From Gonatopus flavifemur (lineage: Eukaryota; Arthropoda; Insecta; Hymenoptera; Dryinidae), in assembly GCA_018340375.1 (NCBI GenBank), contig JAFFJZ010000009.1:13284501-13348500 (forward strand): 64,000 nt of DNA, written 5' to 3'. Position numbers and translations under genes: made by a program. The notes beneath the pieces are model-generated. The model did no database searches. It was not told where the DNA came from and was given only the letters and a program-made list of their open reading frames with translations. Positions 1-12,339 of this stretch are shown one piece after another (the stretch's first letter is position 1; every line of letters starts with the position of its first letter).

Positions 1-22
1 ACTAAGCAATTTTTCTCAGTGT
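1..22. repeat. Right end of a CACTGAG-type MITE, cut by window edge
   Basis: The first bases end in TTTTTCTCAGTGT, the complement of the ACACTGAGAAAAA terminus seen intact at 24,321. Only this terminus is visible, so the element's size is unknown. Confidence 0.4.
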
Positions 23-719
23 ATTTCATACCGAACTAAATCCAAATTTTCGATATAATTCCATCGCATAATTGAATATTCTCATTCCTTTCCTAAACCC
101 CTCTTCTTTTGAGCACTTCAAGCGTTAGTCTTCAAGACTGGAGGAATAAGATGTATGTTTCTTGCTCTTCTAGGAACTATTCGCATTATATTTTTGAATA
201 TGACTACTGAACCAACCCTCAGAGTTATTTCAAAGGTGATAAAGCTCTAAATTTCTTACTCCAGTAACTTCTTTGAACAAATTTCAATTGAATTCCATCC
301 TATGAAACCACCCACTCACCCATATGTGAAATATCACCATTGAGTAACCCTCAGAGTGGATTTCATGTAAAAATCTTATCATACTCGTATTTCCCGAGAA
401 TATTTCAACTTTCTCTCGAGAATTTCTCCAACTTTCTCTCCCGCCTTGACATGTCCCCATAGAATCTCTTCTCTTTCCTTGAATGATAGATTGTTAGGCT
501 TATCTGTACCTAGTTCATATTCCCACAACGAACAATCAATGAAATCCTAAAAAGTAAAAACTTCACGATGAGAAACGAATTTATTTAGAACTACTCGAAT
601 CCAATTGATCTTTTGTAATGAATATATATTCAACTGATGGATAGATGAATCCCTTATTCATGTACTCCCTGGTTCGATTAATAAACCCATCTACATTTCA
701 ACATGAGAATGTATTACAC
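23..719. other. No supported feature
   Basis: AT-rich non-coding sequence. I find no recognisable domain, terminus or repeat. The short ORF at 645-872 overlaps the start of the repeat array and has no family features. Confidence 0.5.
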
Positions 720-1160
720 AGGTTGACAAAAAAAAAGTACCTTGAATCTGGAATGAGAGTACAGTTTTTCAACGTTTTTTGGGTCGCTGTTGCCACGTCA
801 CGTCAAGATTTTGGGATAATTCAGGATCCCGGGTCGAAGAAGCACTTTTCCTTCCAAATACCCCGCATCTGAGATGAAAGCAAACTTTCTAACGTTTTTT
901 GGGTCGCTGGAAACGAAAATGTGGTCGCTGTTGCCCCCATCACGTCAGGATTTTGGGATAATTCAGGATTCAGGGTCAAAGAAGCACTTTTTCTTCCAAG
1001 GACTCCGCATTTGGGATGAGAGTGCACTTTTCCGACGTTTTTTGGAACGCTGAATATGAAAATCTAGTCGTCCTCGTTTCATCACCCCAAGATCAAGATT
1101 TTGAAATGATTTGAAATGATTCCGTAACGAGGAATTCTCTTCTTTCACTGATGCCCTGTA
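720..1160 (+). repeat. Degenerate ~143-bp tandem array (relic terminal array)
   Basis: About three diverged units carry TTTTTTGGGTCGCTG followed by CATCACGTCAGGATTTT. Matching anchors recur at 781 and 922 and at about 901 and 1045, so the period is 141-144 bp. The same motif order and period form the terminal arrays at 39,520-40,260 and, inverted, at 49,985-50,770. This is probably the remains of another copy of that element. Confidence 0.65.
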
Positions 1161-1269
1161 TGTGGAACGAAGGTCACTATTTCTACCAGTATTGTTTCAC
1201 CATTGAGCCACTATCAGCATGGCCCAGGAATAACGACGTGGAAGTTGTGGCTTTCTGTTCCCTTTAGGG

Positions 1270-1393
1270 TGCTTGATGAATGTGAGTCCCCTTGCCTCTC
1301 ACGTTCGGGGTGCTTGATTGACGTGAGTCCCCTCGAAGCTCACGTTCGGGATGCTTCATTACTGTGAGCCCCCTTGCCTCTCACGTTCGTGGA
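1270..1393. repeat. 41-bp tandem repeat, three copies, hairpin-forming
   Basis: Anchors TCACGTTCG fall at about 1298, 1339 and 1380. Each unit holds GTGAG...CTCAC around a C-rich loop, so each copy can fold into a short hairpin. No function is evident. Confidence 0.6.
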
Positions 1394-1524
1394 GCTTCAC
1401 CTAGAGGTTCGCCTCTTTTTGTGAGATCGCGATCTTTTCGTTCCGAAAGATCTCCTGAATTGATTTCCGCCCATGAGGTGTCTTCGTGTGGCATTTTGAA
1501 TTCCCGCACTAGTCTGACATCATT

Positions 1525-1843
1525 CTTTCGTCCCAAAATCCTTGATACCTCCTTTCCATCTCCTTAATATCTTGAGGGATCTTTCTCCTTGTTCCTTACT
1601 GAAATCTCCGAGGTTCGCAGGAAAGTAGTCCAAGTGCAAGTGTAGTACTGGTTTATGAGTACAGGTATCGTACTGTATTCCTATGTAGCCAGTACTAATT
1701 CCGTACGTTATGGCCAAATGTTGGGGATCCAATACTGGCATCATACTGCACCTGTTGCAACATTGGCATAATTCGGATTTTCTTGATTGGGAGGTTTTGT
1801 GATTGTTTCGAGGAGCCGTAAATTTTGTTGTCTCGAAATTCAA
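1525..1843 (-). pseudogene. Scrap of the orphan gene family found at 40.5-42.4 kb
   Basis: On the minus strand the translation contains HLHLDYFPANLGDFSKEQGE. It aligns with the segment HSHLDxFPxNLGxxSxxQGE in the gene at 40,515-42,409 (around 42,190-42,250). Similarity fades after QGERS, where the better copy reads QGERFHQD, and the upstream part of this ORF (1,640-1,843) is not recognisable. The scrap lies about 400 bp from the relic 143-bp array. That is the gene-plus-array combination of the 11.3-kb element, with the gene inverted relative to the array, as expected if this is that element's right-hand end in reverse. It encodes nothing functional. Confidence 0.55.
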
Positions 1844-1849
1844 AATTTC

Positions 1850-3061
1850 TTACACCAAAATGTTTCTCCGACCTTGGAGGTGAATTTTCGTCCTGTGTAT
1901 GTGCGTGCGCGTGTATGCATGTATGTATGATTGTACCCCCCCTCCTCCTACGGATTGTGACCGTAGATATATTCTGTTTTTACTATCTGATCTTTATAAA
2001 ATTTTCACTCCAGCTATATGCGGAATTGATAGTGCGCCCATGATCAGTTTCAACCTGATTTTCACAGGAGGATGGAAGGGGGAAATGAGAATGTTGTAAG
2101 AAATTGTGATTTTCCTGCCGTTTATACCCATTGAATCATGCATGGGGATCCGAAAAACTCCAGAACTTATCAATTACATCGACATCAATACGATTGGGCG
2201 CAGTTGTACATAATCTGAGGTTACAGCGTAGATAATAAAACGTTATCCACGCTATGGCATCAGATTTGTGCAAAATTCAAGCAACTTTTATTCGTGAAAA
2301 AAGTCCAAATTTCATTCAGAAAGATGATACAATATTGTCCAGTCTACAGCAATATCGTCGAAAAATATGGGTTGTCAATATTTGACCACATGTGGCTCAT
2401 AATACTAGTCTCTTTCAAATGAAACGTCGGTTGGCAATAGTTCGTTCCGGGTTTGATTGTATACAATCTGTTTTCCGTAAGTTCCGGAACCAGAATTGAT
2501 CGTGAGAAAATTTTATTGAAACATTATTTATTCTGACATCGTTAAACATTCTGTTGTGAATGAAAATTCAAGAATGCGGAAATCGAAACGAATGGAACAT
2601 GAGAAGGTTTCAATCAACTTCTTGAATTGCGTTCAGAGAACTGTTTGATTACGCTTCTACGCCGTTCTATACGCTTCACTCCTACCTGGGATTCAACAAA
2701 CCAAGGAAGAATCAAACTGTTAGAAAAATCAGTACAAAACTCCACAACACGGATACGAAGTTTTTTACGTATCAGTATTAAGAAATTTTGTATCATGTCA
2801 ATCATGTGGCCATATCTGTTTATATCATTGTTATAAAATTTAGAATCAGTTTTGATACAAAATTTTATATCACAGCTTGTTACGAAATTCAATATCATTT
2901 GTGATACAAGATTTTGTATCATTTTCAACAGTGACCAGGCAAAAGTTGGTCATTCTATTGATCAGATGAATTTTAGTCATCACTAGATTTGTCATCATTA
3001 TCATTCAGTAATGGGCGGAATGATAACTAGATGCCCACTTAGCATTTCCGTTAGAACTTTG
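1850..3061. other. No supported gene; short GATACAAAATTTT repeats
   Basis: Non-coding, AT-rich. Around 2,785-2,925 the motif GATACAAAATTTT and its complement recur several times, suggesting a small decayed MITE. Nothing else is recognisable. Confidence 0.4.
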
Positions 3062-3290
3062 TATTAATATTACAGCAATATTGATGCGATTTTGGAAGTA
3101 CCTGTTTTTCAATTTACAAATGCAATATTGCAAAAGTAACTCACAGAAATATCGTTGGAATATCACTTGACAACGTAACATCGCTGTAATTTACTCGTAA
3201 TTGAATTCTGTAATATTACTGTTGTAATTCTCATGACACTTACTTTCAAGATCGCATCAATATCGCTGCAATATTAATGATTATTGATAT
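3062..3290. mobile_element. MITE with ~26-bp inverted ends
   Basis: The left end TAATATTACAGCAATATTGA followed by TGCGAT is mirrored at the right by ATCGCATCAATATCGCTGCA and ATATTA. No coding capacity. The interior holds further CAATATT copies. Confidence 0.55.
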
Positions 3291-4593
3291 GATATTAATT
3301 AATTACTGAAGAGCGATTTCTGTCGCCAACAGACCACGATTCAATTCGGATCAATTCTGAGTGTATTTCAGATACACTTACGTATAATAAACATTCAATG
3401 AACCTTCACATGTTCATAGTCCCTTTTTAGGTTCGACCAATGTTCGTTACACGTTTCCGTTTCGTTCGGGATTCTTTAATCGAGTGATTGATTGAAATCC
3501 AGGATTATTGGTTTATCTATGAAAAAATAGTGTATTATCACATTTGAACATACCTGGGACATACGTGCAACGTTCTTGGAACTACCTGAGACATTATTTG
3601 CACGTTTCGTGTGTTGTAACCAAGCACGTCTTATGAACGTTCGAAAAACATCCTGGTGCTGTCCGGGAAGTGTTCTTAAGAAGATACTCTCAAAAGATAT
3701 ATCTTATGAACGTTAAACCCCCCTCACCCCCTGACAGCATCATGTTTCCTGGGCGTTTTTAAAACGTTCTAAAAATATTTTCAACACGTCCGGACGGTCT
3801 TAGAAAGTTTTCGAAACCTCCGAATGCTGTTAGGGCCCGGTGTTGTACGGGAAGTACTCTTGAAAGCATACCCTCAAGAGGCAAGTGCTCTCAAAAGGAT
3901 GCTTCCAAGATAATCACACATCTCTTGTAAAAGGAAACGATAGGGACCGATAAAAAGAGTCAAAAACCGCATAGAAAATGATTCGGAGTTGTTTCTATCA
4001 GTTCTCAACTGTCTCTAAGTGGCTTGTAACTCTTCTGATCATTTTCTTTTGTTTCTTTGTCCTGCAGTGGGTAACTCAATCTTATCACGTTTTTCTATTA
4101 AATCATCCGAAATTGAGTTCAAACAAAGATCTGAAATTTTTAGGGGAATTTCAGCTATCTTAGATAGCACAAGAGTTCTGAAAGAGTTGTTCATGAATAC
4201 ATCGCATTCAGTATGAGTTCTTTTAGAATTCTCATGCTATCTGGGAATGGTTGGAAATTTAGCGGAACTGAATCCAGTAAGTGATTAAATTGATTTAGAC
4301 TCAATCTTATTCATAGAAAGATGTTTGTTCAGATATTGATCATGGTATTATTTCCGCATGCTGGGTCCAGATTTGAGTGACAAAAGTGACACAGAAACAC
4401 TCAAATCCTGATCTATCGGTCTCCAGCTGGTAGTTCAAATATTGGTCAAACGTATTTCTACTTGGTTCAATGGGTATCTGAGTTTTCTATGATCCGATTG
4501 CAATGGAACTCATATCGCGTTTTAGTTGTGGTGCCAGAGCGGCTTCGTATGAATTTCATCCCTATTGATTTACAAATCTGGAGAAAATTATTT
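3291..4593. other. No supported gene
   Basis: Between about 3,540 and 3,900 there are repeated ACGTTC/GAACGTT and CGGGAAGT motifs, possibly an old inverted-repeat element. The ORFs at 3,978-4,216 show no family features. I assign nothing. Confidence 0.4.
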
Positions 4594-5300
4594 GTAATCC
4601 GCATTGAAATTAGAAATAAATAGGTTAGGTATCGATGTAATGGGAATTAGCAACATAAGATGGTCCCAAAAAGGGGATTTCCGGAGTGGGGATTATAGAA
4701 TCATCTATACAGGATCGGAGAATGGTCAAGCAGGTGTGAGAATTGGAATGCATAAAAAAGTAGGGAATAGGGTAAAAAATTATTTGCAACATAGCGGACG
4801 CATGATGATGGTCAGAGTTAGAACAATCCGGTAGACACTGTTATAGTTCAACTATACATGCCCACATCTGCGTACTGAGAGGAAGAGATCGAAAAAACGT
4901 ACAATGAAATAGAAAAATTGATAGAATATGTGAAGGGATGAGAGGATTTAATGATCATAGGCGACTGAAATGCGGTAGTAGGGCAAGGAAAAGAGGGCAA
5001 CATAATAGGAGATTTTGCGTTGGGAAAAAGAAATGAAAGAGGCAAACGTTTAATCAAATTCTGTGGGAGCCATAACATGGTTATTACCAACAAATTATTC
5101 AAACATCATCCAAGAAGAATTTATACTTAGAAAACGCCAGGAGATACAGCAAGATACCAAATTGATTACATATTAGTGAAACAAAGATTTAGAAACCAAG
5201 TGAAAAGCTGTAGAACATATCCAGGTGCGAATATAGATAGTGATCACAATATGTTGCTCATGAAATGTCCTCTGAAATTCAAAGTTCTGGAGAAGAAAAG
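4594..5300 (+). pseudogene. RTE endonuclease domain (degenerate)
   Basis: The first 76 codons (4,604-4,834) read MGISNIRWSQKGDF, a pattern of the exonuclease/endonuclease/phosphatase fold used by RTE elements to nick target DNA. Past a frameshift and several in-frame stops the same domain continues, with IIGD near 4,955, QIDYILVKQRF near 5,165 and the terminal SDHNML block near 5,240. Some of the breaks look like TGG-to-TGA changes. The first catalytic strand is probably missing through 5' truncation. Not functional. Confidence 0.75.
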
Positions 5301-5619
5301 GAAAATGCAAAAAGATGGAATTTGAAGAATCTCGAACAAGAATAAACACAGGAGGCATTCAAAGTGTGATGTTAGACGAAAAATTGGAAGATCGACAAGA
5401 GAAAGACTTGGAATAAGGAGTAGATGGACAAATACAAAAGGGAACATAGAACAATGTGCAGATGAAATTTCGAAGAACGATGGAGTAGAATCTAAGAAAC
5501 CATGGATAACGAAAGAAATTCTCGATTTCATGAATGAAAGGAGGAAATACAAGAATAAGAGTAGCGAACAAGACTAGCAGACATACAAGGCACTGAGGAA
5601 TAAAATAATAAGAGAATCA

Positions 5620-7355
5620 ATGAAAGCAAAAGAACAATCGTTAGAGGAAAGATGTCAAGATATAGAAGTAAGATTACATTCAGGGAAAATAGATGAGGCA
5701 TATAGGATTGTTGAGAGATTTTTTCGACAAATGAAATCTAGAAGCAGTGAGATTAAAAATTCCCCAGGGAGACAATTGATAAGAACGGAGGAAAACATAG
5801 AACAATGGATTAATCATTCAGAAGATCTGTTTGAAGGAAGCGATAGTATAGGAGTTTCAGAGAGGGAGGAAGATGTCGATGAAGAAGAATTGGGAGATTC
5901 AATTTTGAGATAATAAAGCGCCAGGAATAGATGGAATAAGTGCGCACCTTATCAAAGCCTCCAGTCAGGAAACTCGTGACGCACTGTTTGAATTGATCAG
6001 AGATATGTACGGAAGAGGAGAAGTACCGAAAGATTTCTAGAAGCAAAAAAATTGTCGCCATTTCAAAAAAACAAGCAGCAGACAAATGCGAGAACTACAG
6101 AACGATTAGTTTAACTTCACATGCCTCGAAAATACTGACAAAAATTATATATAGGAGAACAGAGGATAAAATAGTAGATTGGCAGAAGATCAGTTCGGTT
6201 TTAAGAAAAATAGGGGAACGCGGGAAGCAATATCAACACTCAGAACAGTAGTGGAGAAAAGTCTAGAGTTAACAAAGTCTGTGTACATAGGTTTTGTAGA
6301 TATACAAAAAAGCATTCGATAATGTCGATTAGGAGAAAATGTTCACGATTTTGAAAAAGGTAGGAATCAATTTCAAGGATAGGAGAATAATATATGAATT
6401 ATATAAGAATCAAACCACAATAAAAGAAATAGAGGGTCAAAGAGGAGGAACGCAAATTAAAAGAGGTGTGAGACAAGGATGCTCACTATCGCCATTGATT
6501 TTCAATTTGTATATAGAAGAAGCGATGAACGAAGTGAAGCAACAAGTGCAATTGAAATTACAGATTCAAGGTGAAAATGTAAGCATGTTGAGATTTACGG
6601 ATTACATAGCTATATTAGCTACAATCGGTGCTGGGCTAGAAAATACCCTCAACACGATAAAAACAATAATACTAGAAAACTATCGTATCAATATAAATAA
6701 GGACAAAACGAAATTCATGATTTGTACAACAGTGAAAACATCAAGAAGAACGAAAATCAAAATAGATGCAGAGACAATTCAGCAAGTGAAAGAATTTCAA
6801 TATCTAGGAAGCATAATTACAGAAAACGGTAGAAGCGAAAGAGATATAAGAGCAAGAATGGCATAAGGGAAACAAACTTCCCACCAAAAGAAACAGTCAC
6901 TATGTTCGAAGAATATCAGCTCAGCAGTGAGGGAGAAATTCTTGAAGAGTTACGTTTGGAGCACACCATTATATGGTTGCGAAACTTGGACAATTGGAAA
7001 AACGGACCAACAAAGACTTGAAGCTTTTGAAATGTTGCGTTATAGAAGAATTCTTAGAGTAAAGTGGATAGGGAGAGTGAAAAATGAAGAAGTACTTGAG
7101 AAGATGAATGAAAAAAGACGTCTCTTGAGACAGGTCGTGAAAAGAAGAAGTAACCTGATAGGTCACACATTAAGGCATGATAGCTCATTGAAAACAATAT
7201 TGGGAGGAAAAATAGATGGTAAAACTCGAAAAGGTAGACCTAGATTAAGTTATGTGAAGCAAATTATACAAGATAAGGGTTGTCGTAGATATGCAGAAAT
7301 CAAACGATTAGCGGATAATAGGCAGGTTTGGAGGATTTCATCAAACCAGTCATGA
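5620..7355 (+). pseudogene. RTE reverse transcriptase and C-terminal domain (degenerate)
   Basis: A charged linker (5,620-5,913) leads into the RT start, APGIDGISAHLIKA, near 5,935. The segment to about 6,330 is interrupted by stops and frameshifts. The RT core is open at 6,339-6,866, with GVRQGCSLSPLIFNLYIEEA and the catalytic block, which reads RFTDYIAIL where the family has FADD; the second aspartate is a tyrosine. The C-terminal part (6,927-7,355) has CETWTIGKTDQQRLEAFEM and ends NRQVWRISSNQS before the TGATGA tail. Both the broken frame and the lost catalytic Asp make this copy dead. The copy at 63.1-64.0 kb keeps FADD. Confidence 0.8.
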
Positions 7356-7727
7356 GACTGATTACTTCATGATGATGATGGATCCGCAATAATGTTTGTG
7401 GAATCTTCGTACAACAGGTGAGGTGAGATTAGACTTTTGAACGCTCAGAAGATGTCCCAGAGACAAATTCTCCTGTCGGAGCAATCTGAAACGAGAAAGC
7501 TTTGTGCATATCTATTGCCAGATTACAGTCCGCTCTCTGAATAGTACCAAATGGTGTCTCCCTCACTCTGCCAAGGGCGAAAATTTGAGCGAGGAAGGGG
7601 CTTACGGGAATGTTAAAACTGCTGGCAGTATTTATCATTTCTCATGGTGTTTCCGGGTCCATTTCCATCTTTCGTCCCTCTCCGTGTATTCATGACAAAC
7701 ATTGTTCAGAAAATTATATCGACCACA

Positions 7728-8012
7728 CACAGTAAAAAGTGAAACTTGAAGTGATCCCGAATATCAGCTTAAAAATGCAGCCAAAAGTAGCGCCTATTCC
7801 AACTGAAAGTAAGCAATGAAAGAGACTGAATTTCAGTTAATTACATCTTACTTTGGAATCAAGATAGAATTTCATCTTAATTTCCAAAGTAAGATGGAAT
7901 TGACTTGAATTCAGTCTCTTTCATTGCTTACTTTCAGTTGGAATAGGCGCTACTTTTGGCTGCATTTTTAAGCTGATATTCGGGATCACTTTAAGTTTTA
8001 CTTTTTACTGTG
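7728..8012. mobile_element. Palindromic MITE (CACAGTAAAAAGT ends)
   Basis: Near-perfect inverted arms of about 115 bp begin CACAGTAAAAAGTGAAACTT and end in its complement. The centre holds a second small palindrome around TTACTTTGGAA/TTCCAAAGTAA. No ORF. Confidence 0.8.
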
Positions 8013-8560
8013 CATCTAATGATTTTCAATGTTTTGAGTTTTATTTTATATGAACGGGGACAAAATTTTGGACATAAACCTTTTAAATAGCGATTATTTT
8101 GGTGAAAAATGGCTCCCATGAAAAAATTAAACGTCAGATGATTCTTCCAACTTCCAAATTGGTTCTAGCGCATCGAAATCCTTCGGAAAAGTTTCGTTCC
8201 ATTCTTTGGACGAAGAATTCCCATTTTCAGTCTGTGTTAAACGTTTCCTTCAGAGATAGAACAAGATAAAATATAATTTCCAAATGATTATAAACAATAA
8301 AAGCGTACCATTTTCCGTTGATTTTCTTGCTTCAGTAACTCTTTTTCGACTTCACTAAACTCGGTTGACCATTATTCGTGTGTCACCAGCAAGAACAGGG
8401 TTAAGTGCTTCCCCGCATGTATGAATGTATGGTACTTTCATTGCGTTGTAAAACCGGAAAAGATATTTACTTCTTTCTGCTCTGCAGAACAAAAGAGTAA
8501 CTACGTCCAATTGTGAACTGTAAACCTCCTGTATTGTTTTCCTGAACCCTCTGAGAATAC

Positions 8561-9081
8561 TACCCAAGTAGCACCAGAATATACTATAAACGTTCTTAGA
8601 ATATTCGGAATTTGTTCTATGTACATTCCAAAAGACCGTTTCATAGGTGCTATGCATGTTCATCGAACATATGTAATCGAATATACGACGGTACGTCAAT
8701 CGAACGTCGATTGAATGAATATCGTACATTTCGAATGTACTATGTACGTTCTAAGTATATTTAAAACACACTGTTAAAAATTTCTGCATTAATTTTAATG
8801 TTTTTACTGGAAGTTTTCTTCAAGTACGTACATGAATTCAGTTTTATGCACATTTTACATGAAATTTAATGTAAACTATAGCATAATCTATAGTCTTTTC
8901 ATGTTTTTGTACATTAAATTTAATGCAGAATGTATATGAACCTGATTTCATGTACGTAATTGAAAAAAACTTCCAGATATTTCTGACAGTGCAGTCTCAT
9001 TCGAGAATTCCCTGAACTTTCATCATATGTTCTTCGTATCTTATTCGTACATACTTTGAACTTCTGTTGCTGCTTGGGTAG
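8561..9081. mobile_element. MITE with TACCCAAGTAGCA ends
   Basis: The left terminus TACCCAAGTAGCACCAG is mirrored by GTTGCTGCTTGGGTA at 9,066-9,080. A second palindromic element sits inside. A related CCCAAGTAGCAGG terminus occurs in the insertion at 38,649. The ORF at 8,355-8,729 (-) overlaps its left half and is a chance frame. Confidence 0.6.
8768..8995. mobile_element. Nested palindromic MITE (CACTGTTAAAAATTTCTG)
   Basis: The arms CACTGTTAAAAATTTCTG and CAGATATTTCTGACAGTG enclose a mirrored interior (GGAAGTTTTCTTCAAGTACG against CGTAATTGAAAAAAACTTCC). It is inserted within the MITE at 8,561-9,081. Confidence 0.65.
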
Positions 9082-10047
9082 AGAGTAGAATGATATACAA
9101 CATTATCCCACCATTTAGGGGTTTTATTTTCAATTGGATTCTGTCACTTTCATCACTTCATCCTATCTGAAGTTCAGTGCTGAAATAAAAAATTACTCAT
9201 GAATTCTCAAAAGATCTGATAGTAAGAACGACTTTGACAACGATTCGTTCATATTCCCATTCATCTACGAAAATCAAACACGTTCATCTAAAAAAAGATT
9301 CAAAAAATTATACAAGTATTACAACGTTTCGATAAATATCTTTTCAGTTCTGTATACGATTGTAAACTGAGAAAAGTGTATGGGATTGATTACCATTTGC
9401 TCTAGTTCTCATCGGGACTTCGGAATGGGAATTGAGTGCTGACTCGCGATTTGGTGATCGTTCCCACGTTAACCTATCGTTTCCATGGTAACGTAAACAG
9501 CTTATCGCACTCACTTCGATTTTGAATGGTACTTACTACAATTTCGGAATATCTGTCACCTAATTCCTATTCTTCCTAGTAATTGTTACCGTATACTTTT
9601 CTCCGTGTATGAAATCTCCCGTGTTTCGTCGGAAGATTGTCGTAAGAAGATAATTATCTCTCAAACAATAATTCCACTTTACAAGAAGAAATTATGCTTT
9701 TTGTACGCGAATTAAATGGACTGGATTACACCCACACATTTATCACTCCCGCGATACCGAGCGAGCCAAAGAGAACGGTGGAGCTTGCGTTGGAATCTTG
9801 AAGGTATGCATTATGTATAAACTGAGAACACGATTCACTGTACCCAAGTAAGACTCAGTTGAATTACATTTTGAGAGAACAACTTGTCTGAATTAGAGTT
9901 GCACCTAATCCTTTTTTTTTCTTATTGAGAACTCTTTGTGGAAGAATAACAGGGTGAAATCTTATCATTTATAAATAGGATTTATCACATACCTATTGTA
10001 TAACGTACAGAAAATCATGGTTATAAAATTCAAATGAATGAATGCAC
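9082..10047. other. No supported gene
   Basis: Non-coding sequence without long ORFs. I recognise no element termini. Confidence 0.4.
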
Positions 10048-10351
10048 GGAAAGACCGGGTCTATTAATATTTAACAAAATGATTGTCAATTTAGGGAAAA
10101 CGAGGATCGCTGAAAAATATTCGTAGTGAGTCTACTGAAAATTCGTAGTCGATGTATTAACAATTGATAATTTTACTGTAAAAAATACCAATGAAACTAT
10201 CAACTATTAATACTTTGACTGGGAATTTTTGGTAGATTTACTACGAATATTTTTCAGCGATCCTCTTTGTCCCTAAATTGGCAGGCATTTTTCTAAACGT
10301 TGATAAATTCTTTCTAAATATTAATATATTATCTATAGACCAGGTCTTTCC
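10048..10351. mobile_element. Palindromic MITE (GGAAAGACC ends)
   Basis: Outer arms GGAAAGACCGGGTCTATTAA and its near complement at 10,330-10,351, plus an inner 45-bp arm pair (AATTTAGGGAAAACGAGGAT against ATCCTCTTTGTCCCTAAATT), fold the whole 304 bp. The ORF at 10,278 lies in the right arm and is not a gene. Confidence 0.7.
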
Positions 10352-12339
10352 GACAAAACTTCAAATACACATAACGGAAGTAATTTCCAATCACGCAACC
10401 GAAAATTTAAGTTACATGTGCAGGAAATTTCAGTTACGAAAATGTATGAATGCATGCATAACAAATGTTGCATATAATACAGTAAAAATTTGAAAATCCA
10501 ATTATTTGGAAATGAATTTTCAATTCAAATACCAAGAATTTGAAATTTTAGTTACAAATGTGATCGAAACAGTTGTGAAATTTTGAACAATTTTCAACAG
10601 TGTAAATGGGTGAATGTATGAAGTATATGAGAATTTCCTCGAAATCAAGTCGAGATATATGCTATTTAAAATATTTGTCAAGTTTTTGTGAGCATTCAGC
10701 ACAAAAATCGATATATTTTATGGATAAAATTCCAATGAATGGAAACAATCTCCCGAATACAAATATTCAAAACATTGAATATGAAAAATTTATTTCACAA
10801 TGGCATGGAAAACGCCCCAAACTTTGCAAGAAATTGTGCTTGTTCCACATTTTGTTGCTATTGTTTCTCGATGCGAATAAACCTGTCAGAAAAATTCTAT
10901 CAGACACGTAATAAAATCTCTTTTCAGGCAGTTGAATGGGTCAGATAGTTTCATTGTCCTCGCGAGAGTTCTTCGGCGCTGTTTATTTCCATCATCCTGT
11001 CAAAGACAGGAAAATTGAGAGAAAATTCTTTCTACGATAATGAATCAGATATATTTTTCATTCTTGTTTGTACAATTTCTCTTCGTATGACATAGTTCTC
11101 CAAAATTCTTATTGTGTCATGATTGTTTTCGAAAATCGAGTATTCAACATTTACGGAATAACATTGGGGAACAAAAAAAGTATCCTCTCTTTTCCCCGAT
11201 TAACCTAAAATGGGATATAAATGATTCCAAAAAGATCTTTCAATATATCAAGGAATACGTATACACATTTACATTTGTTTATTTGCAAAGATGGCAGCCG
11301 CAATTGTTTGCAGCGCAGCAGGAACTCGTTAAGGATCGGTGATATAATGAATGAGCATCCAAGAATGGCATTATATGTCTATAGAAAGATCTGTATATGT
11401 ATATACGTATATATCAATATCAAGAAAATTTTTGGCCACATGGTTTGAAGCCCTAGAACCTTTTCAAGGTGATGAAAAAAAAGAGAAGGAGGAAAACCGC
11501 GAGGTATAAATACAATAGTTGGCAGGACAAAAAGAACGTATTTTATGGAATGACTGGTGGTTCGTTGAGCGTGAGACTACACAACTAAGAGAGAACGTCA
11601 ACGACTACGTTGTGTCGAACCGGGACTTTCGTTCCCTGGTTTCGTGTTCTTTGCTTCATTCTCTCACTTACCGACTCACCCTCCCTTGTCTTCTTCTTCT
11701 CTTTTCTCTTCTAGCCACCCTCGTTACGGTGTCTGAACTCCGACTTCCTCGTCCCTTTAACGATAGAGGAGGAGAGAAAGGGGCGATTTTCCTGAGGATC
11801 GTTGCACGGGATTTCGTGGACCAGACCAACTTGACAGAGAGAAACAAAGAAACAGATAGACAGGAAAAGAGGACGAATGGCGAGAAATATGAAATAAATC
11901 AATCGAGATCCAAGCTGGCGAGTTTCCAGTTACTTCCTCCATTCCCCCAACGACGTGCTGTTCCTCTACCCTTACATCCACGTTACGGACATTCCCCGGT
12001 TCTATTCTGAGGATTTCGAACGTAACTCATAGTTTTTACCCTGATATTTTACGAATGATTGAATATTCGGGAATGCGAATGCATTTTGTTGGTTCAAAAC
12101 TCATAGGGTAACGGATTTTTCAGGGTAAAGAGGTTTTAACATGCTCTGTATCTTTCTCCAAGAATATTTCGGTGTTTTAATGAACTTTGGAAACTATCAA
12201 TTTTAACGATATAGGTACATTTCACATTGCATTAAAAACTGCATCCTGGATGTTTTGTTCGTTTTGATCAAATTTGTGCCTAATGTTTGAAAACAGTTTG
12301 TTTCATTCAAGTGAATGAATTGTGAACAAATCCATTAAA
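10352..12339. other. No supported gene; possible promoter region
   Basis: A 163-codon frame at 11,519-12,010 has no family features and begins at a TTG, so I do not call it. The stretch 11,560-11,990 is richer in C/T and CG than its surroundings and follows a TATA box, so it could be an untranslated leader of a host gene. Confidence 0.3.
11505..11512 (+). promoter_or_regulatory. Candidate TATA box
   Basis: TATAAATA stands between CCGCGAGG and a CG-containing, pyrimidine-rich downstream stretch. This matches the TATA consensus, but no initiator or gene can be tied to it from sequence alone. Confidence 0.25.

Larger units (their letters stand above)
4594..7385 (+). mobile_element. RTE-clade non-LTR retrotransposon, degenerate copy
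   Basis: The order is apurinic-type endonuclease, then reverse transcriptase, then a C-terminal region with ETWT...LEAFEM, ending in a short ATGATGATGATGG tail. This organisation and the TGATGA tail are typical of insect RTE LINEs. The copy is 5' truncated, because the endonuclease starts abruptly at its first conserved block. It carries many stops and frameshifts. It belongs to the same family as the minus-strand copy at 62,590-64,000. Confidence 0.85.

Noticed and set aside
11519..12010. 163-codon open frame that could be a host gene
   Set aside because: It begins at TTG, has no recognisable domain and its composition follows local C/T-rich runs. Treated as possible leader sequence only.
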